Position numbers and translations under genes: made by a program | In this document: positions 37,763 through 47,198 of the stretch, in pieces | Layout: every line of letters begins with the position of its first letter | How positions within the stretch are numbered: position 1 is the stretch's first letter | Notes under the pieces: model-generated | Seen by the model: the letters and a program-made list of their open reading frames with translations, nothing else | Told to the model about the DNA's origin: nothing | Databases searched by the model: none | Assembly: GCF_011759605.1 (NCBI RefSeq) | Contig: NZ_JAAOYX010000002.1 | Coordinates: 372,001 to 436,000, forward strand | Origin: Luteibacter sp. SG786 | GTDB lineage: Bacteria; Pseudomonadota; Gammaproteobacteria; Xanthomonadales; Rhodanobacteraceae | Length of the DNA: 64,000 nucleotides | Direction: 5' to 3'

Positions 37763-37973
37763 CGTTCGCTGGATCGGCCTGCTGACCGATCGCTTCCTCG
37801 GCCGGCCTATTGTTCGAGCATAATCCAGCGACTGAGAAGCTCCGTCACCGAAGCCCCCTTGCCGTCCTCCGCAAGCTGCGGATCCGTCTGTCCTCGCGCT
37901 GATTCGTCTTCTGTGATGCGAAATGGAGGCGTCCCATGCTCACCCATTGCTAGAGAGGTAACTCCACAGGGCC

Positions 37974-38861
37974 CTAGTCCATCCGTGGCAGAGGCAAGGT
38001 AAGCGTCGGGTCTGCATGCTCCTCACGGGTCGGGTCGCCGAGTGCATCCTTCGCCTTCTGCACGTAAAGAGCCTCGAAGCGACGGTACAGCACATCGATC
38101 TCATCCGGAACGCTCGTGGAAAGGGAGTTTGCCAAGCTCTGAATACCCACGAACACGTACTTGCACGAGCTGAGTATCAGGTGGTCGATATCTTTGTCCT
38201 CGGGACCGACTCGGATCGCCTTAATCTGGTCGCCATCGGTGACCATCAGGTGGTCGAGCGATTTAGGCGAGAAGTGCATGGCCTCGGATGAGATGACAAA
38301 CCTGCCGAACAGCAGATGCGCCACACCACCGGTCTGCGCCCAGTCAAATGTCTTGACGTCGCGCGCCTTGCGTCCGTGTGCTTTCTGGAAGCCCTCCAGC
38401 CAAGACTGGCCTTTCGTAACTTTCTTCCGCAGCTCCAAGTCCGAAGGCTCTCGGGGAATCTCTGGGCCCCAATCGCTACGGAAGTTCAGGATGTCGCCGA
38501 TGAGCTTAATCCTGTTCAGGACGTCTTGGGCGAGATAGTCGTGAATCAAGTCGGGATTCTTGGCGAGCGCAGTGATGCGCGCCAACGCTTCCATGAGGCT
38601 TCGCTGATGACCCAGCGCCTCGGTGTAGAAGCCATTGACGGCAAGAAGGCACAGGGACCTGAGGCCCGAGATCTGCCGAATGAGCAGGCATGCCGGGATG
38701 ACGTGAAGTGGGTTGTTCGCGTCGATTTCCAGCTTGCCGACGAAGCTCTCGCCCATCGAGGAAAGCGTGCGTGCAATGTCGAGTGATTCGACATGTCGTG
38801 AGAGCAGCCGTTCGACGCACCGATCGCGGCCATTGACGGGATCTAGATTGGGGACAGGCAT
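37974..38861 (-). CDS. DUF5677-like hypothetical protein
   Basis: 295 residues from ATG 38861 (MPVPNLDPVNGRDRC), with GAGGAT ten bases upstream; a start at 38930 would add 23 residues. Mostly helical and soluble, with a block LLAVNGFYTEALGHQRSLMEALARI typical of DUF5677 proteins. No catalytic motif is recognised. It stands alone between the methyltransferase and CoA-transferase genes and has somewhat lower GC than its core neighbours. Homologues of this type often occur in accessory or defence regions, but nothing here shows a function. Confidence 0.65.
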   Translation of the reverse strand: MPVPNLDPVNGRDRCVERLLSRHVESLDIARTLSSMGESFVGKLEIDANNPLHVIPACLLIRQISGLRSLCLLAVNGFYTEALGHQRSLMEALARITALAKNPDLIHDYLAQDVLNRIKLIGDILNFRSDWGPEIPREPSDLELRKKVTKGQSWLEGFQKAHGRKARDVKTFDWAQTGGVAHLLFGRFVISSEAMHFSPKSLDHLMVTDGDQIKAIRVGPEDKDIDHLILSSCKYVFVGIQSLANSLSTSVPDEIDVLYRRFEALYVQKAKDALGDPTREEHADPTLTLPLPRMD

Positions 38862-39089
38862 GTGCGGTATATCCTCGGGTGTCGCGATGGCATTCCCTTG
38901 CAATGATATGGTTTCTCTCGGCCTACTCACCGCCTCCCGGAAGGGCGTCCCCGTCGAGCGTTAGTCCGCCCTGCCGGGGAGGTCAGCCGCCCACCCCTGC
39001 GGCACATTGCCATACCACCATGGTCGAACGTGCGCTGCCCCAGGGCCGGTGGGAAAATGCCCGGTCCTTTTCGCCTTACGATCCTATCC

Positions 39090-40604
39090 ATGTCCACCGA
39101 TCGCATCCGCTCCCCCCTCCTGCGCGACCGCGTGGTCAGCGCTGAGGTTGCCGCCGCCTTCATCCAGCCGGGCGAGACCGTGGCCATGAGCGGATTCACC
39201 GGCTCCGGTTACCCGAAGGCCGTGCCGCTGGCGCTGGCCCGCCGCATCGAGGATGCGCACGTGGCCGGGCAGGAGTTCCGCATCCGGCTCATGACCGGCG
39301 CCTCCACCGCACCGGAGCTCGACGGCGCCCTGGCCAAGGCCGACGGCATCGCACTGCGCATGCCGTTCCAGACCGATCCGGATGCCCGCCAGCGAATCAA
39401 TGCGGGCACGCTCGATTACATCGACATCCACCTGAGCCACGTGGCACAGCACGTATGGTTCGGCTTCTACGGCGATATCGATACCGCCGTGGTCGAGGTG
39501 GCTGGTATTCGCGAGGACGGCTCGCTGATTCCGTCCACCTCCATCGGCAACAACAAGACATGGCTGGACCTCGCGAAGAAGGTGATCATCGAGGTCAACG
39601 ACTGGCAGCCGGAAGGCATCGACGGCATGCACGACGTGTACTACGGCACCGCCCTGCCCCCGCACCGCAAGCCGATTCCGCTGCTTCATGCAGACGACCG
39701 CATCGGCGAGACGTCGTTGCGCGTAGATTCGGACAAGGTTGTGGCCGTCGTGCGTACGCACGGCCCCGATCGCAACAGCCCCTTCGCGCCGGTGGACGAA
39801 ACGAGCAAGCGCATCGCCTCGCACCTGATCGAGTTCCTGCAGCATGAGGTGAAGAAGGGTCGCCTGCCGGCGAACCTTCTGCCGCTGCAGTCAGGCGTGG
39901 GCAATATTCCCAATGCCGTGCTGGCGGGACTTTCCGAAAGCGGCTTCCGCGACATGGCCGCGTTCACCGAAGTCATCCAGGACGGCATGCTCGACATGCT
40001 GCGCGACGGTGTGTTGCGCGTGGCCTCGTGCACGGGCTTCGCCCTGAGCCCGGCCGCGAACGAAGAGTTCAAGCGAAACATCGACTTCTATCGCGAGCGC
40101 ATCATCATGCGCACGCAGGAGATCTCGAATCATCCGGAACTGGTGCGCCGCCTTGGCTGTATCGCGATGAACGGGATGATCGAGGCCGATCTCTATGGCA
40201 ACGTGAACTCCACGCACGTCATGGGCAGCAAGATCATGAATGGCATTGGCGGCTCCGGCGACTTCGCGCGCAACAGCTTCCTGTCGATCTTCCTGAGCCC
40301 GAGCACGGCGAAGAACGGCAGCATCTCGGCGCTGGTACCGATGGTGAGCCATGTCGACCACACGGAGCACGATGTATCGATCATCGTGACCGAGCACGGC
40401 CTGGCCGACCTGCGCGGTCTGCCGCCGCGACATCGTGCCCGGCAGATGCTGGATCATTGCGTGGATCCATCGTACCGGGCACAGCTTGAGGATTATTTCG
40501 AGCGGGCTTCGCGGGCTAGCTTCGGCAAGCACACGCCGCACCTGCTGCCGGAAGCGCTGTCGTGGCACCAGCGCTGGCTGGACACGGGTTCGATGCGCGC
40601 CTGA
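39090..40604 (+). CDS. Acetyl-CoA hydrolase/transferase family (succinyl-CoA:acetate CoA-transferase type)
   Basis: 504 residues from ATG 39090. Moves CoA between carboxylic acids through a glutamyl-CoA intermediate. The catalytic Glu is at residue 294 in FTEVIQDGMLD. VGNIPNAVLAGL and GSKIMNGIGGSGDFARNS are the CoA-binding and oxyanion segments of the Cat1/AarC/Ach1 group. Length and motif order fit the family. It could serve acetate/propionate assimilation or a TCA bypass. It is monocistronic and cytosolic. Confidence 0.9.
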   Translation: MSTDRIRSPLLRDRVVSAEVAAAFIQPGETVAMSGFTGSGYPKAVPLALARRIEDAHVAGQEFRIRLMTGASTAPELDGALAKADGIALRMPFQTDPDARQRINAGTLDYIDIHLSHVAQHVWFGFYGDIDTAVVEVAGIREDGSLIPSTSIGNNKTWLDLAKKVIIEVNDWQPEGIDGMHDVYYGTALPPHRKPIPLLHADDRIGETSLRVDSDKVVAVVRTHGPDRNSPFAPVDETSKRIASHLIEFLQHEVKKGRLPANLLPLQSGVGNIPNAVLAGLSESGFRDMAAFTEVIQDGMLDMLRDGVLRVASCTGFALSPAANEEFKRNIDFYRERIIMRTQEISNHPELVRRLGCIAMNGMIEADLYGNVNSTHVMGSKIMNGIGGSGDFARNSFLSIFLSPSTAKNGSISALVPMVSHVDHTEHDVSIIVTEHGLADLRGLPPRHRARQMLDHCVDPSYRAQLEDYFERASRASFGKHTPHLLPEALSWHQRWLDTGSMRA

Positions 40605-40717
40605 CGGCGCGGAACGCGACGCAATTTCTTGCACATGGTTGATGCCGTGGACTGAAACGTCCCTGTCATTCCGGCGACCTACGGTGGGTCGCTCGACAGC
40701 AAACAACGGCAACTCCC

Positions 40718-42361
40718 ATGGATAAGTCTCGACGCCGTTTCCTGGGCGTCGCCGGCGGCTTCGCCGGTGCATGCGTTCTCGTCGAACCATGGCGCGTTGC
40801 GCACGCCATGGATGCGTCGATGGCCATGCCGATGAAACAGCGGATGACCATGCCCGGGCTGGCCGTGCCAAACGTGCCGCTGGTGAATCCGGTCACCATG
40901 GCAAAGTTCGTCGATGCCCTGCCGGTGCCACCGATCGCGTTGCCTGTCGGCAAGCGTGCCCACCCCGCGTTCGCTGCGCGACAACTGCCGCTTTATCGCC
41001 TGCCGATGCGGGCATTCAGCGCCAAGGTGCACCGGGATCTTCCACCCACGCCGCAATGGGGCTATGCCGGGTGCACGCCAGGCCCCACCATCGTCACGCG
41101 CCGTGGCGAGCCGGTGCTTGTGGAATGGCCCAACGAGCTTCCTGTCCGGCATTTCCTGCCTATCGATCACGGCATTCATGGCGCGGAGAAATCCAAACCC
41201 GAGGTTCGCACCGTCACCCATGTGCATGGTGCACGTGTCTCGGCGCCGAACGACGGTTGGCCCGAAGACTGGTACGTGCCAGGCAAGTCGGTAACCTCCC
41301 TTTACCCGGGCGACCAGGACGCCACCACCTTGTGGTACCACGATCACGCCATGGGCATCACACGGCTGAACATCTACGCAGGCCTCTTCGGCAGCTTCCT
41401 GGTGCACGACGACGAAGAGCAGGCACTGGGCCTCCCCTCCGGCGAATTCGACATTCCGCTGGTGCTGTACGACCGCCTGCTCGCCAAGAGCGGCAAGCTC
41501 TACTACCCGGTTTCGGAAGACCCAGAGGCCCCCTGGGTGTCCGAATGTCACGGCGATGCGGTGCTGTGCAACGGCAAGCTGTATCCGTATCTCGACGTGG
41601 AGCCGCGCCGCTACCGTTTGCGGCTGATCAACGTGGCCAATTCCAGCTTCTTCAACCTGTCGCTGTCCCATGGCAAGCCTTTCCAGCAGATTGGCAGCGA
41701 CCAGGGGCTACTGGCAGCGCCCACCGACCGCCCGAACATCGAGCTCTACCCGGCCGAACGCGCCGAGGTGATCGTGGACTTCAGTGCCTACGCAGGTCAG
41801 TCGGTGCAGCTGCGTCACCAGTCCGAAGGCATCGTCGAGTTCCGCGTTCGCGCCAAGGGTCGCCGCGATACCTCCGTGGTACCGGCAGCATTGCGGGACG
41901 TTCAACGCATCGATCCTTCCACCGCGGTGCAGGACCGTGTGCTTGCGCTGGGCGAACAGGACGATTCGGGCGGCAGTCCGATGACGATGGTGCTCGATGG
42001 AAAGATGTGGAGCGATCCCATCAGCGAAAAACCCAGGAAAGGCACGGTTGAAACCTGGACGTTCGTCAATGTGACGGGCGATGCGCACCCCATGCATCTG
42101 CACCTTGTGCGCTTCCAGATAGTGGAGCGCCGTCCGTTCGACCTCTTCGCGTGGAACGCGCGGAAGGAACTGAAGTTCACCGGGCCATCGATACCGCCGG
42201 CCGCGCACGAAGCCGGTTGGAAAGACACCGTGCGCTGCGATCCCGGCATGGTCACACGCATCATCGCGTGCTTCGACGGCGAGCCAGGCAAATACGTCTG
42301 GCACTGCCATTACCTCGAGCACGAAGACAACGAAATGATGCGTCCTTACGAACTGGTCTGA
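40718..42361 (+). CDS. Tat-exported multicopper oxidase (CotA/FtsP-like)
   Basis: 547 residues. A twin-arginine signal (SRRRFLGVAGGFAGACVL) sends the folded enzyme to the periplasm. All four copper-ligand motifs are present: HVHG, WYHDHAMG, HPMHLHLV and HCHYLEHEDNEMM, the last with an axial Met for type 1 copper. The N-terminal mature region has Met-rich MAMPMKQRMTM, perhaps for copper handling. Members oxidise phenols, bilirubin or metals with reduction of oxygen to water. The substrate is not evident. The downstream 174-base gap and separate orientation pattern give no operon partner. Confidence 0.92.
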   Translation: MDKSRRRFLGVAGGFAGACVLVEPWRVAHAMDASMAMPMKQRMTMPGLAVPNVPLVNPVTMAKFVDALPVPPIALPVGKRAHPAFAARQLPLYRLPMRAFSAKVHRDLPPTPQWGYAGCTPGPTIVTRRGEPVLVEWPNELPVRHFLPIDHGIHGAEKSKPEVRTVTHVHGARVSAPNDGWPEDWYVPGKSVTSLYPGDQDATTLWYHDHAMGITRLNIYAGLFGSFLVHDDEEQALGLPSGEFDIPLVLYDRLLAKSGKLYYPVSEDPEAPWVSECHGDAVLCNGKLYPYLDVEPRRYRLRLINVANSSFFNLSLSHGKPFQQIGSDQGLLAAPTDRPNIELYPAERAEVIVDFSAYAGQSVQLRHQSEGIVEFRVRAKGRRDTSVVPAALRDVQRIDPSTAVQDRVLALGEQDDSGGSPMTMVLDGKMWSDPISEKPRKGTVETWTFVNVTGDAHPMHLHLVRFQIVERRPFDLFAWNARKELKFTGPSIPPAAHEAGWKDTVRCDPGMVTRIIACFDGEPGKYVWHCHYLEHEDNEMMRPYELV

Positions 42362-42535
42362 ATTGTTCGCAACATCTTGCGTTGACACGTGAGCGTCATC
42401 ACGTCCTCGCGCATTGTCGCCTGCACGCCAACGATTCGTCATATGCCGGGCAGATGCTCACGGCTGTCGACGGGCCACCCACATCCTTAGTCGACACGCA
42501 TCAGGGGGAAGACTTCCAGTAGGGAGAGACTCACA

Positions 42536-44572
42536 ATGGTTACATGGTTGCGCCACACGCGGCTTTCGCCGCTGTTGATCGCTGCGCTTTCTGTCGGCCT
42601 TACCGGCATCGTCAGCGCACAGGACACCACTCCACCCGACCACGACGCGCAGTTCCGCCAGAATGTACCTGTGGCTCCCTTCAAGGGGCAGACCGGCCTT
42701 CCCGGTGGCATCGTCGTACTGCACAAGCCGCCGCGTGGCCAGGACAACAGCAACAACACCGTCACCCCGATCAAGCACGTGATCCTGCTGATCGGCGAGA
42801 ACCGCACGTTCGACCACGTCTACGGCACCTACACTGCGCCGAAGGGGCAGTACGTGGACAACCTCCTATCCAAGGGCATCGTCAATGCCGATGGCACGCC
42901 GGGTCCGAACGTGGCCCTTGCCGCGCAGTTCATGGCTTCGAGCACCGGCAAGTTCGACATGTCGCCGAAGAAGGCCGGCAAGTACAAGACGCTTCCGCAG
43001 ATGAACACCGGCGGCGCACCTACCGAAGCACCTTTCGCGTCCGCAGCGCAGGCGCAGGCCATCGAGCCGGCGCTGCCCGACGGCACCTACGACATGCTCG
43101 CTGCCGGCGGCACCGGCCTGCCCAAGAAAGTGGTCGATACCCGTTTCCCGGCCGAGCTACCCAACGCGCCGGTGGACCTGCATGCGTCGATCAGCTACGA
43201 CGCCTATGCCAACAGCCCCGTGCATCGCTTCTTCCAGATGTGGCAGCAGCTCGATTGCGATACCCGGGCCGCTACCCCATCCAACCCCAGCGGCTGTCGC
43301 AACGATCTCTTCCCCTGGGTGGAAACCACCATCGGCGCGGGCAGCAACGGCAAGGAGCAGCCGGCGAACTTCACCGACCAGAGCACCGGTGAAGGCGCCA
43401 CCGCCATGCAGTTCCTGAACATGGCCCAGGGCGACGCGCCTTACTTCAAGAAACTGGCCCAGAAGTACGCGTTGAGCGATAACTTCCACCAGTCGGTGAT
43501 GGGCGGCACGGGCGCCAACCACATCATGCTTGGCTACGGCACCTTGATCTACTACGCCGATGCGAACGGCAAACCCGCCACGCCGCCGGAAAACCAGATC
43601 GAGAACCCGGATTCCCAGTTCGGTACCAACAACTGGTGGGTGCAGGACGGTTACAGCGGCGGCTCTTACGTCAATTGCTCCGACGAAAGCCAGCCGGGCG
43701 TGAAGCAGATCAAGAACTATCTGCGTTCGTTGCCGTACCAGACGTTCAAAGGCACGGACTGCAAACCCAAGGCTTACTACCTGGTGAACAACTACAACCC
43801 GGGCTACCTGGGTGACGGCACGCCGGCACCGCTGGGCGACGACCAGTTCACCATCCCGCCGACCACACAGGAAAACCTGGCGCTGCTGCTGGAGAAGCAC
43901 AACGTTTCCTGGAAGTACTACGGCGAGGGCTTCGCCGGAGGCAAGGAAGACGGTGAGGGCGGCACCTTCTGCAACATCTGCAATCCGTTCCTGTACTCCA
44001 CCCAGGTCATGACCAACCCGGAACTCCGTGCCAAGAACCAGGACATCAACGACCTGTACGACGACATCCAGAACGACACGCTGCCGGCCGTCTCCATCGC
44101 CAAGCCGGACGGCATCCTCGATGGCCATCCGTCTTCGTCGAAACTTGATCTGTTCGAAGGATACGTGCGCAAGATCGTCGAAATGGTCGAGGCCAACCCG
44201 AAGGTGTGGGACGACACCGCGATCATGGTGACCTTCGATGAAGGTGGTGGCTACTACGATTCCGGCTACATCCAGCCGATCGACTTCTTCGGCGACGGCA
44301 CGCGCATCCCGTTGCTGGTGGTGTCGAAGTACTCCGTAGGCGGCAAGGTCGTGCACACCTATTACGACCATGTCTCGTTCGACAAATTCGTCGAGGCCAA
44401 CTGGAACCTGAGGGATCAGATCTCCGCCCGCAGTCGCGACAACCTGCCGAACCCGGTGTCATTCCGGGAAAACCCGTATGTCCCGGTAAACGCGCCGGCC
44501 ATCGGCAACCTCATGGACATGTTCAACTTCGCCCGGAAGGATGTCAGCGACGCCACCGCGATCGCCGACTGA
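42536..44572 (+). CDS. Secreted phosphoesterase (phospholipase C / acid phosphatase family)
   Basis: 678 residues with a Sec signal peptide (LSPLLIAALSVGLTGIVSAQ). The PF04185-type phosphoesterase core starts at IKHVILLIGENRTFDHVYGTY (metal-binding Glu-Asn and nucleophile-type Thr). It continues with GTGANHIMLGYG, and the C-terminal metal motif is MVTFDEGGGYYDSG. AGGGAGA precedes the ATG at 42536. Homologues hydrolyse phosphatidylcholine or other phosphomonoesters outside the cytoplasm. A terminator follows 25 bases after the stop. A small DUF3617 gene lies just beyond it. Confidence 0.88.
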   Translation: MVTWLRHTRLSPLLIAALSVGLTGIVSAQDTTPPDHDAQFRQNVPVAPFKGQTGLPGGIVVLHKPPRGQDNSNNTVTPIKHVILLIGENRTFDHVYGTYTAPKGQYVDNLLSKGIVNADGTPGPNVALAAQFMASSTGKFDMSPKKAGKYKTLPQMNTGGAPTEAPFASAAQAQAIEPALPDGTYDMLAAGGTGLPKKVVDTRFPAELPNAPVDLHASISYDAYANSPVHRFFQMWQQLDCDTRAATPSNPSGCRNDLFPWVETTIGAGSNGKEQPANFTDQSTGEGATAMQFLNMAQGDAPYFKKLAQKYALSDNFHQSVMGGTGANHIMLGYGTLIYYADANGKPATPPENQIENPDSQFGTNNWWVQDGYSGGSYVNCSDESQPGVKQIKNYLRSLPYQTFKGTDCKPKAYYLVNNYNPGYLGDGTPAPLGDDQFTIPPTTQENLALLLEKHNVSWKYYGEGFAGGKEDGEGGTFCNICNPFLYSTQVMTNPELRAKNQDINDLYDDIQNDTLPAVSIAKPDGILDGHPSSSKLDLFEGYVRKIVEMVEANPKVWDDTAIMVTFDEGGGYYDSGYIQPIDFFGDGTRIPLLVVSKYSVGGKVVHTYYDHVSFDKFVEANWNLRDQISARSRDNLPNPVSFRENPYVPVNAPAIGNLMDMFNFARKDVSDATAIAD

Positions 44573-44596
44573 GCGCTCACTGTTCGCTCGATACAG

Positions 44597-44626
44597 ACCC
44601 TGCCCGCGAAAGCAGGCAGGGTTTTC
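44597..44626 (+). terminator. Rho-independent terminator after the phosphoesterase gene
   Basis: ACCCTGCC (44597-44604) pairs with GGCAGGGT (44615-44622) around a ten-base loop, followed by TTTTCTC. Confidence 0.85.
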
Positions 44627-44648
44627 TCGATTGAAGGAGGAGATAACG

Positions 44649-45083
44649 ATGAGGCTTTCCCTGTGCAAATGGGGTTTGCGGGCATTGGTTCTGAGTTCGC
44701 TCGCCGGCGCCGCATCCGTCCACGCCGATGCAGGCGACTTCGGCGCCATGCCGGGACTATGGAAGGTTCAGGTGCGGCGCGTGACGCATGGCAAGGCCGG
44801 CACACCGGAGGTGCATTGGCATTGTGTGGATGAGGGGGCCGATCCGTGGACCACGTTCGCTGCGTGGACGCCCGGCGCGGGCGAATGCGACGCGGCGGAC
44901 CAGCAACGCCGGAGCACCTCGCTGGCGTGGACGCTCAGTTGCAAAGGCGCTTCGCGGGCTTCGGCCCATGTGGACTTCGATAGTGCCAAGCACTACACGG
45001 GCAGTGTGACCGCCGAAGGGGGTGACGAAATCACGCGGATTGAGGGCGATCGGTACGCCGCGTGTACTAGTCCTGAGGACTGA
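44649..45083 (+). CDS. Small secreted DUF3617-like protein
   Basis: 144 residues from ATG 44649, with AAGGAGG upstream. Signal peptide (ALVLSSLAGAASVHA), then GDFGAMPGLWKVQVRRV. Three or four Cys (CVDEG, GECDAA, LSCKG, YAACTS) could form disulfides. The pattern PGLW, Cys, then a repeated strand fits DUF3617, periplasmic proteins of unknown role. It lies after the phosphoesterase terminator, so it probably depends on read-through or its own weak promoter. Confidence 0.72.
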   Translation: MRLSLCKWGLRALVLSSLAGAASVHADAGDFGAMPGLWKVQVRRVTHGKAGTPEVHWHCVDEGADPWTTFAAWTPGAGECDAADQQRRSTSLAWTLSCKGASRASAHVDFDSAKHYTGSVTAEGGDEITRIEGDRYAACTSPED

Positions 45084-45178
45084 CGCCAGGGGCGCTCGGG
45101 CGGTGAGGCGGGGGAGCAGGCATTCAGATCCGACGATGCACAAGTCGCTTGCCGCTACGCTCAGTTGCGCGTAGTCTT

Positions 45179-45198
45179 TATGTATCGCTCGATACATA
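45179..45198. promoter_or_regulatory. Perfect palindromic operator upstream of the SDR gene
   Basis: TATGTATCGCTCGATACATA has 9-base arms that are perfect inverted repeats around CT. It ends 14 bases before the SDR start. The pattern TGTATCG-N2-CGATACA is of the kind bound by TetR-family repressors of SDR genes, but no such regulator is adjacent in the window. Confidence 0.65.
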
Positions 45199-45212
45199 TA
45201 TCAGGTGCCGCC

Positions 45213-45965
45213 GTGACCCTACAGTCTCTTCCTCTCGCCGGCAAGCGAGCCCTAGTCACCGGCGCTGCGCGCGGTATCGGCGCGGCAATTGCCCTGAAGC
45301 TGGCCGAGCACGGCGCCGATGTCGCCATTACTTACTCGAAGTCGGCGGAGAAGGCGGAAGCCCTCACTGCGGAGATGCGTGCGCTGGGCCGCAATGCCGT
45401 TGCGATCGAGGCCGATGCTGCCAGCCCGGAGGCCTCTGTGGCGGCTGTGGAACGGACCGTGGCCGCACTGGGTGGTCTCAATATCCTCGTAAACAACGCG
45501 GGCGTCCTTGTCGCAGGGCCTTTTGCGGATTTGTCGCTGGAGGAGATGGATCTGCAGTTGAACGTGAATGTGCGCGGGGTGTTCGTGACCACGCAGGCGG
45601 CGTTGAAGCACATTCCGAATGGCGGGCGCATCGTTACCATCGGGTCGAATGCGGGGCTGGCCGTTCCGTTTCCAGGCATTGCGGTGTATGCGGCCACGAA
45701 GTCCGCTATGGAGAGTTTTACTCGCGGCCTCGCGCGCGAGCTTGGGCCTCGGGACATTACCGTGAACCTCGTGCGTCCGGGCCCTATCGACACCGACATG
45801 AATCCGGCCGACGGCACCCTGGCTGCCGCCATCCTTCCGCACCTATCCATTGCCCGCTACGGAAAGCCGCGCGAGGTAGCCGATGCGGTGGCTTTCCTCG
45901 CCGGGCCAGGCGCTGCCTATGTCACCGGTTCGGGCATTCTTGTGGATGGCGGCATAAGCGCGTGA
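45213..45965 (+). CDS. Short-chain dehydrogenase/reductase (SDR, classical)
   Basis: 250 residues from GTG 45213, chosen because AGGTG lies just upstream, the palindromic operator ends 14 bases before it, and MTLQSLPLAGKRALVTGAARGIG is the expected N-terminus. NAD(P)-binding TGAARGIG, NNAG, catalytic Ser/Tyr/Lys (TIGSNAG and YAATK) and PGPIDTDMNPAD are all intact. The closest functional group is 3-oxoacyl-ACP-reductase-like oxidoreductases. The palindrome suggests repression relieved by a small molecule. The substrate is unknown. Confidence 0.9.
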   Translation: MTLQSLPLAGKRALVTGAARGIGAAIALKLAEHGADVAITYSKSAEKAEALTAEMRALGRNAVAIEADAASPEASVAAVERTVAALGGLNILVNNAGVLVAGPFADLSLEEMDLQLNVNVRGVFVTTQAALKHIPNGGRIVTIGSNAGLAVPFPGIAVYAATKSAMESFTRGLARELGPRDITVNLVRPGPIDTDMNPADGTLAAAILPHLSIARYGKPREVADAVAFLAGPGAAYVTGSGILVDGGISA

Positions 45966-45999
45966 GCGCCCGTGGCGCGCCGCAGGGATGTCACGGCGC

Positions 46000-47190
46000 C
46001 TAAACCAGGCGCAAGTCGGCCGGCTTGGCCCCGGGGAACACCGCACCGAGGTCCTTGTCCGATAGCCCATACATCCGCCGCATCAGCCCACCCAGCACAT
46101 CGCGGTAATTGTTGAGCACGGGATAGTCGCGATTCTGCAGCAGGCTCCCCGCGTTGATCGCCACCTGCTGCCCCGCGATGCGCCCGCCGTCGATCTTGCC
46201 GCCCAGCACCCAGTAGGTCGTGCCGTGCCCGTGATCGGTGCCCTTGTTGCCATTCTCGCGGAAGGTACGGCCGAATTCGGAGACGACGACTACGACAGTG
46301 TCGTTCCATTCCTTTTCGCCCAGGCCGTCGGCGAAGGCTGCGAGGCCTTGGGACAGGTTGTCCAGATTGTTCGCGAGCTGGCCTTGCGCGCCGCCCTGGT
46401 TCACATGCGTGTCCCAGCCGCCCACGTCGACGAAGCCGAGGCGGAAGCGGTCGCGCATCAGCGTCGCCATGCGCTCGCCCTGTTGGGCGAAGCCACGGGC
46501 ATTCACCGCGCCGCGGCTGGCCGCGGTCATCTCCATCTTAAGATCGTTGGCCACGTCCTGGCGTAACTGCAGACCATCGGCGGCCTGTGCCTGCAGCGGG
46601 GTGCCCTGGTACATGCCGGCGAGGATCTTCGACTGGCGATCGTCGAACGTGGCATTGCCGTTGCCCTTCAGCGACACGTTGGGCACGTCGCCCGCGCCGC
46701 GGAACGAAAGCGGCAGCGCGTCGGTGAAAGCGATCGGCGGCACGCCGCGCAGCACACCGCTCAAGCGGCCCATGAAGCCGGAGGCGTAGCGGCGCGAGTC
46801 GCCCGCCTCGCCGGATTCAATGTTGTCCTGGGTTTCGAAGTGGCTACGCGACAGATCGTCGGTGCCCGCGAAGGGAATGAAGGCCAGCTGCTTGCGGTCC
46901 CATAACGGCCCCATCGACTTCAGCACGGCCGGCGCCAGGGCCCAGTTCGCGTCAAGCGCGCGCGCCGAACCCTCGTTCTGCGGATCGGGCCGGGCCACGG
47001 CGATGTTCGGCCGCGACTCGTAATAGAAGTCGCTCGCGTACGGCACGAGAAGATTGTTGGCATCGTAGCCGCCGCGCAGGAACACGAGCAGGAAGCGAGG
47101 CGAGGTGGCCGGCGCGGCGAACACCTTGCCCCCGAGGGTCAGCGCGGGCACGGTGGCGGCGAGGGTAAAAAGGAACTGACGACGATCCAT
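46000..47190 (-). CDS. DUF1501 protein with Tat-like signal
   Basis: 396 residues from ATG 47190. The signal DRRQFLFTLAATVPALTLGG resembles a twin-arginine leader, so it is probably periplasmic. DUF1501 proteins are alkaline-phosphatase-like: RFLLVFLRGGYDANNLLVPY near the N-terminus and VVSEFGRTFRENGNKGTDHGHGTTYWVLGG near the C-terminus with His/Asp metal-type ligands. It follows the DUF1800 gene by eight bases, a pair widely conserved together but without a known function. Confidence 0.88.
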   Translation of the reverse strand: MDRRQFLFTLAATVPALTLGGKVFAAPATSPRFLLVFLRGGYDANNLLVPYASDFYYESRPNIAVARPDPQNEGSARALDANWALAPAVLKSMGPLWDRKQLAFIPFAGTDDLSRSHFETQDNIESGEAGDSRRYASGFMGRLSGVLRGVPPIAFTDALPLSFRGAGDVPNVSLKGNGNATFDDRQSKILAGMYQGTPLQAQAADGLQLRQDVANDLKMEMTAASRGAVNARGFAQQGERMATLMRDRFRLGFVDVGGWDTHVNQGGAQGQLANNLDNLSQGLAAFADGLGEKEWNDTVVVVVSEFGRTFRENGNKGTDHGHGTTYWVLGGKIDGGRIAGQQVAINAGSLLQNRDYPVLNNYRDVLGGLMRRMYGLSDKDLGAVFPGAKPADLRLV

Positions 47191-47198
47191 GGCGGACC

